Assembly: GCA_900770875.1 (NCBI GenBank)
Contig: CAAGLV010000135.1
Coordinates: 1-23,778 of the forward strand
DNA: 23,778 bases
Reading direction: 5' to 3'
Source of the DNA: Flavobacteriales bacterium
GTDB lineage: Bacteria; Bacteroidota; Bacteroidia; Flavobacteriales; Weeksellaceae
In this document: positions 1-8,558 of the stretch, piece after piece
Position numbering within the stretch: position 1 is the first letter of the stretch
Layout: the number at the start of each line of letters is the position of its first letter
Program-made: the position numbers and the translations under genes
The notes under the pieces: generated by a model
Seen by the model: the letters and a program-made list of their open reading frames with translations, nothing else
Databases searched by the model: none
What the model was told of the DNA's origin: nothing

Positions 1-240
1 ATGAAAATAATAATAAAGGTAAAAATATTTTTTTCATATCTAGTTGTTTAAATTGATTAACCAAAGATGCTTATTTTTAATTAATTTTAACTATTTAAAA
101 TTAGATAAACAACTAAACAATAAACCCTATTACCTTTATTTACAAAGTATATAAAACCATTCAATTAGTACTAAAATTCTCATCTCATCTTTTCAAATAT
201 GTTTTTTCTAGATAAAAAATTTTATACAGAATCTAGATAT
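1..240. other. AT-rich non-coding stretch
   Basis: No open frame of useful length is seen on either strand. The stretch is very AT-rich. It holds a 10-base inverted repeat (TAGTTGTTTA at 41-50, TAAACAACTA at 106-115) and two copies of TCTAGATA (207-214 and 232-239). Because TCTAGA is itself a palindrome, the second pair can also form a hairpin just beyond the stop codon of the small minus-strand gene at 241-498. It lacks a T-run on the correct side, so I do not call it a terminator. Confidence 0.5.
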
Positions 241-498
241 TTACTTTTCATATTTCGCTTCCAAGCGTTTTATCTTCTCATCTAACTTTGCAGTTTCATT
301 TTTAATTTTTTGATTCGGATTAAAAAGCGAATAAATCAATAAACCTGCTCCAATACCAAGTAATGCACCAATCTTTTCGTTTTTATTAATTGCTTTTGCA
401 ACTGCAATTCCGGCAGCCGCACCAGTAGTAACAATTGTAACAGTATGTTCCAATTCTTTCGATTTTGTATTTATCGAATCTTTAATCGTATTTAACAT
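241..498 (-). CDS. small single-helix membrane protein, function unknown
   Basis: This 85-residue protein has a polar N-terminus rich in Lys/Ser/Thr (residues 1-20) and a Gly/Ala-rich hydrophobic central stretch (about residues 24-59, with a GALLGIGAGLLIYSLF segment). Its charged tail (about 66-85), with Lys/Glu spacing, is likely helical or coiled-coil. The Gly-zipper look recalls small YtxH/ElaB-like envelope or stress proteins, but I cannot assign a family. The start is ATG at 496-498. A Bacteroidota -7 element (TATCTTTA, minus strand 521-528) lies about 23 bases upstream, which supports the start. It diverges from ligA, and there is no sign that the two are functionally linked. Confidence 0.7.
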   Translation of the reverse strand: MLNTIKDSINTKSKELEHTVTIVTTGAAAGIAVAKAINKNEKIGALLGIGAGLLIYSLFNPNQKIKNETAKLDEKIKRLEAKYEK

Positions 499-520
499 CT
501 TAAAAAAGTTTTATTTCGAT

Positions 521-528
521 TAAAGATA
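521..528 (-). promoter_or_regulatory. -7 promoter element of the small membrane protein gene
   Basis: Minus-strand TATCTTTA fits the Bacteroidota -7 consensus TAnnTTTG with one change at the last base. Transcription would begin near 515, giving a leader of about 17 bases before the ATG at 498. No convincing -33 TTG is seen. Confidence 0.45.
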
Positions 529-574
529 AATAAAGGAAATTGTTTTAAAAACTCAATTCTTAAAATAGTCTTTT

Positions 575-582
575 TATCTTTG
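575..582 (+). promoter_or_regulatory. -7 promoter element of ligA
   Basis: TATCTTTG matches the Bacteroidota -7 consensus TAnnTTTG exactly. Transcription would start near 588, leaving a leader of about 13 bases before the ATG at 601. It overlaps the TTG at 580 that could otherwise be taken as a start codon, so it decides the start of ligA. No clear -33 TTG is seen. Confidence 0.6.
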
Positions 583-600
583 CTTGGTAACAAATTTACT

Positions 601-2598
601 ATGGATATTCAGGACAGAATTTTAGCTTTACGCGAAGAATTAAATCAACATAACTATAATTATTACGTATTAGATAATCCTACAATTTCTGATTTTGAGT
701 TTGATGTTAAACTTAAAGAATTAAAGAAATTAGAAGATGAAAATCCGATTTTCTTCGATATTAATTCGCCTACACAACGCGTTGGCGGAATGATTACAAA
801 GAATTTTGAAACCGTTCAGCACGAATTCAGAATGTATTCTTTAGATAATTCGTATTCAGTTGAAGATTTACAAGATTGGGAAAAACGCATCGAAAAAGCT
901 TTAGGCGACGAAAAAGTAGAATTTGTTTGTGAGTTAAAATACGACGGAGCATCAATTTCTATCTTATACGAAAATGGCGAATTAAAGCAAGCTGTAACGC
1001 GTGGTGATGGTACACAAGGTGACGAAATTACAAACAACATTCGTACAATTCCTTCGATTCCGTTAAAACTAAAAGGAGATTATCCTGAAAGGTTTTATAT
1101 GCGCGGCGAAATTACGATTCCGTTAGATACATTTAAACTGATTAACGAAGAACGCGCCAATAATGGATTAGAATTATATGCTAATCCACGTAATACAGCA
1201 TCAGGATCTTTAAAATTACAAGACAATACCGAAGTTGCTAAACGTGGTTTACAATGTTTTCCTTATTACTTTACAGCAAACAATTTACCATACGCAACAC
1301 AATGGGAAATGTTACAAGCTGCGCATCAATTAGGATTTAAAGTACCACAAACATCTAAATTATGTACTTCGTTAAGCGAAGTTTTAGCTTTCGTTGAACA
1401 TTGGGATACTGAACGTAAAAACTTACCTTTCGAAACCGATGGAATTGTAATAAAAGTAAATAGCTTAGCACAACAAGACGAATTAGGTTATACCGCAAAA
1501 GCACCACGTTGGGCAATGGCTTATAAATTTAAAGCCGAAGCTGCCGAAACCGAATTATTAAGCATCGATTATCAAGTTGGTCGTACAGGTGCGATAACGC
1601 CAGTTGCTAATTTAGCGCCAGTTTCGTTGGCCGGAACAATCGTAAAACGTGCATCAGTGCATAACGAAGATATCATTAAGAAATTGGATATCCGTATTGG
1701 TGATATGGTTTATGTAGAAAAAGGTGGCGAAATTATCCCAAAAATTGTTGGTGTAAATACAGCTATTCGTCAACCAGATACAAAAGAAATCGAATTTATT
1801 AAAGAATGTCCGTCTTGTGGAACAGCATTAATTCGTAAAGAAGGCGAAGCGCAACATTATTGTCCAAACGATTCGGGATGTGAACCTCAAATCATCGGGA
1901 AATTAGAGCATTTTATTTCGCGCAAAGCGATGGATATCGATAGCATTGGTGGCGAAACGGCTGCGTTATTATTTCAGGCAGGATTAGTACAAAATGTCGC
2001 TGATTTTTATACGTTAAAGAAAGAAGATATTTTACCGCTTGATCGTATGGCCGAAAAATCTGCTCAAAATATTGTTAATTCGGTCGAAAAATCAAAAGAA
2101 CAACCTTTTGAGAAAGTTTTATATGCGATTGGAATTCGTCACGTTGGCGAAACTGTTGCTAAGAAATTAGTCAAGCATTTTCAAACCATCGATCGATTAA
2201 TGGCTGCAACGATGGAAGAATTAGTTTCGGTTGGAGATATTGGAGAAAAAATTGCAATTTCGATCAAAGATTATTTCAAAAACGATCAGAATTTAGAAAT
2301 CATTCGTCGCTTACGCGAATATGGTTTAAACTTCGAAATGGGCGAAGAAGATAAACCTCTTTCGGATGCATTAGAAGGTAAAACATTTTTATTTACCGGA
2401 ACATTAACCAAATTTACGCGTACCGAAGCACAGAAAATGGTTGAAGCTAACGGAGGAAAAAATATCTCGGCTGTTTCTAAAAACTTAAATTACTTAATTG
2501 CCGGCGAAAAAGCAGGAAGTAAATTGAAAAAAGCCGAAGAAATAGGAACTGTTATCGTTTTATCTGAAGACGATTTCTTAAAAATGATTAACGGATAA
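601..2598 (+). CDS. ligA: NAD-dependent DNA ligase LigA
   Basis: LigA seals nicks in duplex DNA with NAD+ as cofactor, joining Okazaki fragments and finishing repair. The protein is 665 residues, the usual size. Visible in order are the N-terminal Ia domain (1-70, with the tyrosines that bind NMN), the adenylation domain with the catalytic lysine in KYDGA (K113), the OB fold, a four-cysteine zinc finger (C403, C406, C421, C427), helix-hairpin-helix repeats (about 430-580) and a C-terminal BRCT domain (about 590-665). I start at ATG 601. The in-frame TTG at 580 lies inside the promoter -7 element and adds seven residues absent from the family. The stop overlaps the next start (TAATG), so translation of the two genes is probably coupled. 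Confidence 0.97.
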   Translation: MDIQDRILALREELNQHNYNYYVLDNPTISDFEFDVKLKELKKLEDENPIFFDINSPTQRVGGMITKNFETVQHEFRMYSLDNSYSVEDLQDWEKRIEKALGDEKVEFVCELKYDGASISILYENGELKQAVTRGDGTQGDEITNNIRTIPSIPLKLKGDYPERFYMRGEITIPLDTFKLINEERANNGLELYANPRNTASGSLKLQDNTEVAKRGLQCFPYYFTANNLPYATQWEMLQAAHQLGFKVPQTSKLCTSLSEVLAFVEHWDTERKNLPFETDGIVIKVNSLAQQDELGYTAKAPRWAMAYKFKAEAAETELLSIDYQVGRTGAITPVANLAPVSLAGTIVKRASVHNEDIIKKLDIRIGDMVYVEKGGEIIPKIVGVNTAIRQPDTKEIEFIKECPSCGTALIRKEGEAQHYCPNDSGCEPQIIGKLEHFISRKAMDIDSIGGETAALLFQAGLVQNVADFYTLKKEDILPLDRMAEKSAQNIVNSVEKSKEQPFEKVLYAIGIRHVGETVAKKLVKHFQTIDRLMAATMEELVSVGDIGEKIAISIKDYFKNDQNLEIIRRLREYGLNFEMGEEDKPLSDALEGKTFLFTGTLTKFTRTEAQKMVEANGGKNISAVSKNLNYLIAGEKAGSKLKKAEEIGTVIVLSEDDFLKMING

Positions 2599-3152
2599 TG
2601 GGCGCTGGTTTTGCTGTTGTTTTATTAGGAGTTCTTATTTTATTATTGATTCCTTTTATCTATTTCGGAATCCGAATGGCTGGTTATCCCAAATTAGCCA
2701 TCGGTGTTGGAGTGATTTTATTTTTGGTAATTTCTATTCCACTTTTAAAATTAGCGTACCGAAGCCAAATGTATAGTAAAGAAGATGCGTTGATTGATTT
2801 TAACGAAGCTCAGATTCCTATCGGAAATACATTAAAGATAGAATCGAATGATATTTCGGGCTACAAATCGGTTGAACAAAATACCGTTTTCGTTGCAGAT
2901 TCAGCTAAAATTAATGAAATCATTAAAAAAATTGAGCTTCGACCAGATTATAAAATTTCGCCAAATAAATTGAATCTTAGAGACGAAATGCAACGCGAAG
3001 ATGCAGGTAAAATCATTCGTTATTATCGTTTTAAAGACAATTATTTTGTAGAAACGTATCAAAAACTTGATGAGTATACGGTAAAGACATTAACTTTTAC
3101 TTTGAAAAAGAATAACGATACAATTAAATTGAATAAATTAGAAGATTACTAA
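2598..3152 (+). CDS. two-helix membrane protein with soluble C-terminal domain, unknown function
   Basis: This 184-residue protein has two hydrophobic segments (about residues 4-26 and 33-54) joined by a short Gly/Pro turn. A soluble region of about 130 residues follows, rich in Lys, Asp and Ile, with alternating beta-like stretches. No catalytic motif, Cys pair or signal-peptidase site stands out. The ATG overlaps the ligA stop by one base (TAATG), which indicates one transcript and coupled translation. A strong terminator follows six bases after the stop, so the pair forms a two-gene operon. I do not recognise a named family, and the link to ligA may be only positional. Confidence 0.8.
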   Translation: MGAGFAVVLLGVLILLLIPFIYFGIRMAGYPKLAIGVGVILFLVISIPLLKLAYRSQMYSKEDALIDFNEAQIPIGNTLKIESNDISGYKSVEQNTVFVADSAKINEIIKKIELRPDYKISPNKLNLRDEMQREDAGKIIRYYRFKDNYFVETYQKLDEYTVKTLTFTLKKNNDTIKLNKLEDY

Positions 3153-3157
3153 AATAG

Positions 3158-3185
3158 AAAAAGCGACCTCATCGGGTCGCTTTTT
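3158..3185. terminator. bidirectional terminator between the ligA operon and the split minus-strand gene
   Basis: An 11-base perfect stem (3158-3168 with 3175-3185) containing GCGACC/GGTCGC encloses a six-base loop. It has a T-run on the plus side and an A-run on the left that becomes a T-run on the minus strand. The minus-strand reading frame of the split gene reaches its TGA inside the loop (3169-3171). Confidence 0.9.
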
Positions 3186-3621
3186 TGTTTAGAATCGTTT
3201 CCATTTCTTGTAATTGATTGGATGAAAAATTATCCCAACAAGAAATTATATCGTTAAAATTTTCGCTTTTTATATCAATCATTACTTTAGATAAATACAA
3301 GTAGTTTCGCCAATTGCGATGATACGATTTCAACTTTAATTCATCTATAAATAATGTATTTATTTAGGGTAATGTAATTAATGATTTTGAAATAATTTCT
3401 ATCGTTTGTTTATCTAAATTAATATTTATTTCACGGATTGTTCGTTCGAAAAAGAACATCAAGAATAAAATGATTCCAAAAAATATCATAAATAAATAAT
3501 CTACTACTAAAGTAAATAAAAACCTTACTAACATTATAATTATCAATACGATAAATCTACTCATTAGAAGTTTCACTCTAAATAAAATTTCGGGGGTTTG
3601 TGGTTTGAATTGACGAATCAT
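3169..3621 (-). pseudogene. membrane protein gene split by an in-frame TAA
   Basis: The first part (ATG at 3621 to TAA at 3364-3366) encodes 85 residues: a basic N-terminus, two closely spaced hydrophobic segments (about 21-58), then a polar beta-like stretch around ERTIREININLDKQTIEI. Directly after the TAA the same frame stays open for 64 more codons, to a TGA at 3169-3171. This second part looks like ordinary soluble protein (for example LFIDELKLKSYHRNWRNYL) and has no good start of its own. Together they give about 150 codons shaped like a two-helix protein with a small PH-like C-terminal domain. A single A-to-T change turning AAA (Lys) into TAA would explain the break. The gene lies 37 bases downstream of the exporter gene and is probably co-transcribed. 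Alternatives are a sequencing error or a real 85-residue product. Confidence 0.6.
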
Positions 3622-3658
3622 TTATTTAATTTTCAAATAAGATATATTAAGCTCGAAA

Positions 3659-4987
3659 TTACTTATTTATTACTAAATACTGAGAACGTAATAAAGAAAT
3701 AACACCAACAATACCTAAACCAACAGAAACATATACAGCGTATCTCCAATTAATAATTGAATAATTTTGTAAGAAGATTGAAACAAACATCGAGCCTAAA
3801 ACCTGACCAAATACTCTTGTAAATCCTAATAAACTACTTGCCATTCCGTTCCGATTTGATGGCGCTAAAATCATTACATTTTTAATATTTGGCGATTGAA
3901 ATAAGCCGAAACCCAAGCCACATATCATCATAACCAATCCGAAAACAATTATTGGGATACTATAAGATAAAGTACTAATAATAAAGAAACCTATCGTTAA
4001 AAAAAATAAACCTAAAGTGCTTATTTTATTTGGGGAAAATTTATCTGATAAATAACCCGAAATAGGCGCTATTAAAGTGGCTATAAGTGGCCAAGGTGAA
4101 ATATAAAATCCAACAGATGTAATTTCTACCTTAAAATAATATTGTAAAACTAATGGAAATAACACATAAGCAACGCTTTGATTAAAAAATAAGGCGATTG
4201 TTCCGGTTAAAGAAAAACGAATAAATTTATTTTCGAGCAAATCGAAAGGCAACAAATCAAAATTAGATTGCTTTTGTTTAATATAAACTACGATTAAACC
4301 TACAATACTAAACAATAAGCCAATAATAGCATAACTAATATATTTTTGATGGTAGATAAAATCGATACATAAAAAGAAACTTAACAATAAAAAGGCAATT
4401 AATAAATTACTTTGCCATTTAAAATGATCTTGCTTTGCATCTTTGGGTAAATTTTTAATTAAACAAATAAAAGCAATTAAACCCAAAGGAATGTTAATAT
4501 AAAATAATATAGGCCAGCTCGCAAAACGCAATAAGAGCGAAGCGATTGAAGGTCCAAACGAAAAACCTGCTGCAATAACCATGGCATTTAAGCCAATTAA
4601 TTTACCTAAATTAGATGCATTAGCTGTATTTTTTATTAAAACAATATTACTTACCAAGATTGCCGAAGCACCAATTCCTTGGATAAAACGAGCCAATATT
4701 AATTGAATAAACGTTGTACTTAACCCACAAAATATAGATGAGATTGTAAATAGAACAATCCCAAACAACATCATTTTACTGTAACCCTTCTTTTGTCCAA
4801 AATTGCCTAAAAAAAACATACTACTTAATAAGGCCAAATGGTAAATAATTACAAACCAAATGGCCTGATCTACTTTTACCGATAAAGCAGCCGATATTGG
4901 TTGTATTGCAGTATTAATAATAGCAGTATCTAAAGACGAAATAAAAACAGCTAAACTAATTCCGATCATTCGGTAAGTTGACGACAT
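3659..4987 (-). CDS. MFS drug exporter, DHA2-like
   Basis: This 442-residue, strongly hydrophobic inner-membrane protein has multiple predicted helices throughout. The first helix carries LDTAIINTAIQPI (about 19-31), the counterpart of the LDxTIVNVALP signature of the DHA2 (EmrB/QacA) drug:H+ antiporters. An ARFIQGIGAS segment fits motif B, and GFSFGPSIAS in the fifth helix fits the antiporter motif C (GxxxGP). It is slightly short for a 14-helix DHA2 member, so the helix number is unsettled. The gene diverges from a LysR regulator across 83 bases, a common arrangement in which the regulator controls the exporter. No substrate can be read from the sequence. Confidence 0.88.
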   Translation of the reverse strand: MSSTYRMIGISLAVFISSLDTAIINTAIQPISAALSVKVDQAIWFVIIYHLALLSSMFFLGNFGQKKGYSKMMLFGIVLFTISSIFCGLSTTFIQLILARFIQGIGASAILVSNIVLIKNTANASNLGKLIGLNAMVIAAGFSFGPSIASLLLRFASWPILFYINIPLGLIAFICLIKNLPKDAKQDHFKWQSNLLIAFLLLSFFLCIDFIYHQKYISYAIIGLLFSIVGLIVVYIKQKQSNFDLLPFDLLENKFIRFSLTGTIALFFNQSVAYVLFPLVLQYYFKVEITSVGFYISPWPLIATLIAPISGYLSDKFSPNKISTLGLFFLTIGFFIISTLSYSIPIIVFGLVMMICGLGFGLFQSPNIKNVMILAPSNRNGMASSLLGFTRVFGQVLGSMFVSIFLQNYSIINWRYAVYVSVGLGIVGVISLLRSQYLVINK

Positions 4988-5070
4988 AAAATAATTTTTT
5001 TGTAAATATTTATCAATATATTTAATTGTAAAAAATCATTTTTTAGATTAAATCAATCGATAATATCTAT
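4988..5070. promoter_or_regulatory. divergent promoter region of exporter and LysR regulator
   Basis: This 83-base AT-rich gap must hold both promoters and probably the LysR binding site. Visible are a 10-base palindrome TAAATATTTA (5003-5012) and two ATCAAT words, one leading into the palindrome ATCGAT. None fits a clear T-N11-A LysR box, and no exact TAnnTTTG is present, so the site is not resolved. Confidence 0.4.
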
Positions 5071-5952
5071 ATGGAATTAAGACAACTTAAATATTTTGTT
5101 AAAGCAGCCGAAACATTAAATTTTACCGAAGCATCGCGCGAAGTATATATCAGCCAAAGTACTTTATCGCAACAAATACAACAATTAGAACTCGATTTAA
5201 AAACAAATTTATTTCATCGTATTGGGAAAAAAGTTGTTTTAACAACCGAAGGTAAAATGTTTTATTCCTATGCTAAACAAGCAATAGAAAAGGCAGAATT
5301 AGGGAAAAAATTATTATTTGAAATGAATAATTTACAAGCTGGCGAATTGCATTTTGGTATTACGTATGCTTTAAGAGAACCTTTAATAAAAGCGATTGCT
5401 TTGTTTAATGCAACCTATCCAAACATTAAAATACAAGTTACTTTTGGCACTACAAACGAGTTAATCGAAAAATTAAAAACTTATAAATTAGATTTTGTTG
5501 CCTCGTTTTTAGATGCTAATTATAAAGACGATGAGCTAACTATACAACCAATTATAAAAGCTCCATTGGTTTTTGTACAATCTAAAACAAATCCTTTAAT
5601 CCATAAAAAACAAGTTGTAATAAACGATTTAGCAAATATTCCATTAGCGTTACCCGAAAAAGGATTTAGTACACGCCAATATTTAGATCAATTGTTTCTA
5701 TCCAAACAAATAAAACCTAATATTTCTGTCGAAATTAATGATATTGCTTCGTTGTTTAGATTAATAGAAATTGGACAATGGGCAACTGTTACCTCATCAA
5801 CAACAATTAATCCCAATCAAAATTTAATGGTTTTACCCATAAAGAGTAATGGCCATATAAGAGAAGCTTCGATTATCGAATTAAAAGATGCATATCACAA
5901 CAATAGCATTACCAAATTTAAAGAGATTTTTAAACAAAGCTTTGAAGCATAA
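5071..5952 (+). CDS. LysR-type transcriptional regulator
   Basis: This 293-residue protein has the standard LysR layout. An N-terminal winged helix-turn-helix (about 1-60; NFTEASREVYISQSTLSQQI) is followed by a linker helix and a two-lobed periplasmic-binding-protein-like effector domain (about 90-293). Such proteins act as tetramers and usually regulate the divergently transcribed neighbour in response to a small molecule. Here that neighbour is a DHA2-type exporter, so control of export is the simplest inference. It begins MELRQLKYFV, as many family members do, which supports the start. A strong terminator follows directly. Confidence 0.93.
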   Translation: MELRQLKYFVKAAETLNFTEASREVYISQSTLSQQIQQLELDLKTNLFHRIGKKVVLTTEGKMFYSYAKQAIEKAELGKKLLFEMNNLQAGELHFGITYALREPLIKAIALFNATYPNIKIQVTFGTTNELIEKLKTYKLDFVASFLDANYKDDELTIQPIIKAPLVFVQSKTNPLIHKKQVVINDLANIPLALPEKGFSTRQYLDQLFLSKQIKPNISVEINDIASLFRLIEIGQWATVTSSTTINPNQNLMVLPIKSNGHIREASIIELKDAYHNNSITKFKEIFKQSFEA

Positions 5953-5984
5953 AAAAAGAGCAACTCGTATAAGTTGCTCTTTTT
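5953..5984. terminator. bidirectional terminator between LysR gene and desaturase
   Basis: A perfect 13-base stem (5953-5965 with 5972-5984), with core GAGCAACT/AGTTGCTC and a six-base loop, has a T-run on the plus side and an A-run on the left. It can end the LysR transcript (plus) and the desaturase transcript (minus). Confidence 0.92.
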
Positions 5985-6003
5985 AATATGATAAGTTTTC
6001 TAT

Positions 6004-7050
6004 TTATTTTGAAACTTCGTGGTAACGGTTTGAACGTTTAAATGTGCCTAAATCGTTAAAACGAACTCCATGTTTTTTCATTACTTCGTGTGCTTTTTTA
6101 CGAGCCATATGACGAACATAAAACGTTTCGTTTACTACAAAGTGGTGTATAGCATGCGTCCATCCAAAAAAGAAACAAAATACTTGAAATGGATAAGTCC
6201 ACCAAACGTTTAAAATTTGTGTTTGTTCCATTACATTTCCTTTTTCTACGTCTCCAAAATAATGAAGATTTGATGTAATAAAATGTAAACAGAACTGACG
6301 TAATAAATTTGGCAATAAGATTATATAAATAATCGGGTTACACCATTGTAAAATTACTTGTAAAAACTCCGGCAAATGCACTTGTACATGGAAATATTTA
6401 TTTAAAAAATCTAAAAAGATTTCTGTAGAAAATAAATATAAAACTAAGTGCGATACAATTGTTAACGGAATTAAACCAAAAACGCCATATAATTTAATCT
6501 TCTTCGCTGTTTCGAATTTTAAATTTCCATTTTTCACTTCGCGTTTAATGTCCGAAAATAAATTTTTAACACGTAATAAATTTCCAATCACTAAATCGGG
6601 AGTAAAGATTAAACGTTTTAACGACCATTTTTCGCCATTTGTAACACCGCGTTCTTCAACATCGTGTAATGTTCCAGAAAAACGATGATGGTGAAAATGC
6701 AACGTTCTACGAAACCAAGGATTTAAAGTTAACGGACGTAATAACCAAACCCATCCTAACATAAAGTTATGGACTAATTTGTTACTTTTAAAATACATGT
6801 AATGAATTAAATCGTGCTCTAATTCGTGTAAAATACCAAATAAAAATGCATTTAACGGAATTAAAGCCCATCCTGGTAAAACATTTATATACCATAAGTA
6901 ACCAAAAAGCATACTTAAACCTACACAAACAGCAAAAATTGCAAAACCAATCGCATTTTGATGCTTTAAAATTGGTAATTTTTGCTTTAAATTTTTGTAA
7001 GATTCGTTAATTTCTTTTCTAATTTGACTTGTTCTCTGTTGATGTGTCAC
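6004..7050 (-). CDS. membrane fatty acid desaturase family protein
   Basis: This 348-residue integral membrane protein carries the three histidine boxes of the di-iron desaturase/hydroxylase superfamily: HELEHD (75-80), HFHHH (118-122, within LHFHHHRFSG) and HAIHH (299-303). An extra conserved-looking HFITSNLHYFGD segment lies before the third box. Hydrophobic segments near 34-72, about 95-110 and about 185-250 place the boxes on the cytoplasmic side, as in the family. The likely reaction is O2-dependent introduction of a double bond or hydroxyl group into a lipid acyl chain; the substrate and regiochemistry cannot be read. OsmC lies 89 bases upstream on the same strand without a clear terminator between, so read-through is possible. 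Confidence 0.88.
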   Translation of the reverse strand: MTHQQRTSQIRKEINESYKNLKQKLPILKHQNAIGFAIFAVCVGLSMLFGYLWYINVLPGWALIPLNAFLFGILHELEHDLIHYMYFKSNKLVHNFMLGWVWLLRPLTLNPWFRRTLHFHHHRFSGTLHDVEERGVTNGEKWSLKRLIFTPDLVIGNLLRVKNLFSDIKREVKNGNLKFETAKKIKLYGVFGLIPLTIVSHLVLYLFSTEIFLDFLNKYFHVQVHLPEFLQVILQWCNPIIYIILLPNLLRQFCLHFITSNLHYFGDVEKGNVMEQTQILNVWWTYPFQVFCFFFGWTHAIHHFVVNETFYVRHMARKKAHEVMKKHGVRFNDLGTFKRSNRYHEVSK

Positions 7051-7139
7051 TTGTTTTCTAATCTAAAAGTTTGGCAAGTTAGCGAAAATAAGCCATATAA
7101 AAGACAACATCAGTCATATTAACTTTAGTTTTTGTTAAA

Positions 7140-7538
7140 TCAAACAATTGTTTTAACAGTTGTAATAATTTGGTTGCCGCTTTCTAATAACTTATGAACG
7201 GGACAAGCATTGGCGATTGCTAAAATTCGCTCTGTTTGTTTCTCATTAAAAACTCCTTTAACTGTTACTTCGCGATTAATAACTACAGGTTTTATTTTAT
7301 GATCAAAATTAACTGTTACATCCACCTCTTCGTACGCCCAATCTTTACGATTAAGATACAATTGCAAGGTAATAATTGTACACGATGTTAATGCACTACC
7401 AAGTAATTCCATTGGTGTAAAACCTGTATTTTGACCTCCAATTTCGAAAGGTTCGTCGGCTAAAAGATTTAAATCTCTGGTACTTAATGCTGTTATAAAA
7501 TTTTTATCGGTTGAATTTCCTTTAATATTAACTGCCAT
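7140..7538 (-). CDS. OsmC/Ohr family protein
   Basis: This 132-residue protein has the OsmC fold: an early glycine-rich loop (FEIGGQNTGFTPMELLGSAL), a first active cysteine in TSCT (C53) on the central helix, and a second in NACPVHKLL (C112). These are the two redox cysteines used by Ohr/OsmC enzymes to reduce organic hydroperoxides. The spacing and the CPVHK motif look closer to the YhfA/OsmC-like branch than to Ohr proper. It starts 24 bases after the pirin stop, so the two form an operon. A role in oxidative stress is a family-based inference. Confidence 0.9.
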   Translation of the reverse strand: MAVNIKGNSTDKNFITALSTRDLNLLADEPFEIGGQNTGFTPMELLGSALTSCTIITLQLYLNRKDWAYEEVDVTVNFDHKIKPVVINREVTVKGVFNEKQTERILAIANACPVHKLLESGNQIITTVKTIV

Positions 7539-7562
7539 TTTTTTATGATTTTGATTAATAAT

Positions 7563-8435
7563 TTAACTATTTGGAAATGGGACATAATCGTCGTCGTTTG
7601 GCACCAGCGGAAAACGATGATTCATCCAATCTTCTTTGGCTTGTTTTAAACGCTCTTTAGACGAACTTACAAAATTCCATAAGATAAAATGTTCTTCGGG
7701 AAAAGCTTCTCCTCCAAATAAATATAATATGGTATTTGCTTCAATCTCTAACTCGCAAACCGAATGATCTTTGGCTACCAATAATTGTTTTTCGGTAAAC
7801 AAATTACCTTCATCTATTACTTTACCTTGTAAGATATAAAGTGCTGATTCTCCGTACAAATCTTTACCAAATTTAAACTTTACATCTTGCGTTGTTTTAA
7901 GCTCTAAAAAATACAAAGGCGAATAAACTGGCACAGGCGATTGATGCGTTTTATAGTTACCTGCAATCAATTTAAAATCGATTCCATTTTCTGTCCAAGT
8001 AGGCAAAGCTTCGGCTTCTATATGTGTAAAATTAGGTTCTATTTCTTCTAAATGTTTAGGCAATGCAATCCAAATTTGTAAACCATGCAATACTTTTTCG
8101 GTTGTACGCAAATAAGTTGGCGTACGTTCGGAATGCACAACACCTTTTCCTGCAGTCATCCAATTTACAGATCCAGGTTTAATTTCTAAATCATTCCCCA
8201 AGCTATCTTTGTGTTGTATCGACCCTTCGAATAAATAAGTTAAGGTTGATAAACCAATGTGTGGATGCGGACCTACATCTAAATTTTGATCTTCTTTAAG
8301 TTGCGTTGGCCCCATATGGTCGATAAAAACAAAAGGACCTACTGCTCTTTTCTGACGAAATGGCAATAAACGACCAACTAAAAAGTTACCTAAGTTTGCT
8401 GCGCGCTCTTCTATAATTAATCCTACGTTAGACAT
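7563..8435 (-). CDS. pirin family protein
   Basis: This 290-residue bicupin has the metal-binding set of pirins in the N-terminal cupin: H57 and H59 in GPHPHIG, then H101 and E103 in VVHSERT. The spacing fits the four iron ligands known for pirins. Bacterial pirins include quercetin 2,3-dioxygenase-like enzymes (YhhW) and proteins that bind metabolic enzymes; the substrate here is unknown. The start ATG at 8433-8435 lies about 15 bases downstream of a TATCTTTA promoter element. It is the first gene of a pirin-osmC operon, which suggests an oxidative or electrophile-stress role. Confidence 0.92.
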   Translation of the reverse strand: MSNVGLIIEERAANLGNFLVGRLLPFRQKRAVGPFVFIDHMGPTQLKEDQNLDVGPHPHIGLSTLTYLFEGSIQHKDSLGNDLEIKPGSVNWMTAGKGVVHSERTPTYLRTTEKVLHGLQIWIALPKHLEEIEPNFTHIEAEALPTWTENGIDFKLIAGNYKTHQSPVPVYSPLYFLELKTTQDVKFKFGKDLYGESALYILQGKVIDEGNLFTEKQLLVAKDHSVCELEIEANTILYLFGGEAFPEEHFILWNFVSSSKERLKQAKEDWMNHRFPLVPNDDDYVPFPNS

Positions 8436-8449
8436 TTTTGTTATTTTAC

Positions 8450-8457
8450 TAAAGATA
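8450..8457 (-). promoter_or_regulatory. -7 promoter element of pirin-osmC operon
   Basis: Minus-strand TATCTTTA fits the Bacteroidota -7 consensus except for the last base. Transcription would start near 8444, about nine bases before the pirin ATG. No clear -33 TTG is seen. Confidence 0.45.
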
Positions 8458-8491
8458 TTAATTTATTGATGAAATAATCTTGACTTAAGAT

Positions 8492-8527
8492 AATAAAAAA
8501 AGTCGACCTAAAAAGATCGACTTTATT
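8492..8527 (-). terminator. terminator of porV
   Basis: An 11-base stem (8499-8509 with 8514-8524), containing AGTCGA/TCGACT and one internal mismatch, is followed on the minus strand by a run of seven or more T (A-run 8494-8501). It lies 35 bases after the porV stop. Confidence 0.85.
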
Positions 8528-8558
8528 ATGAAACAAAAAAATCTACAATTATCTGAAC

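Noticed and set aside
314..317. RMRD in place of RxKD in the Rel synthetase domain (residue positions) as a novelty
   Set aside because: I recall the same basic variant in other Bacteroidota Rel proteins, so it is likely normal for the phylum.
816..1040. Minus-strand frame inside ligA
   Set aside because: Shadow of the ligA coding sequence; no domain or start signal.
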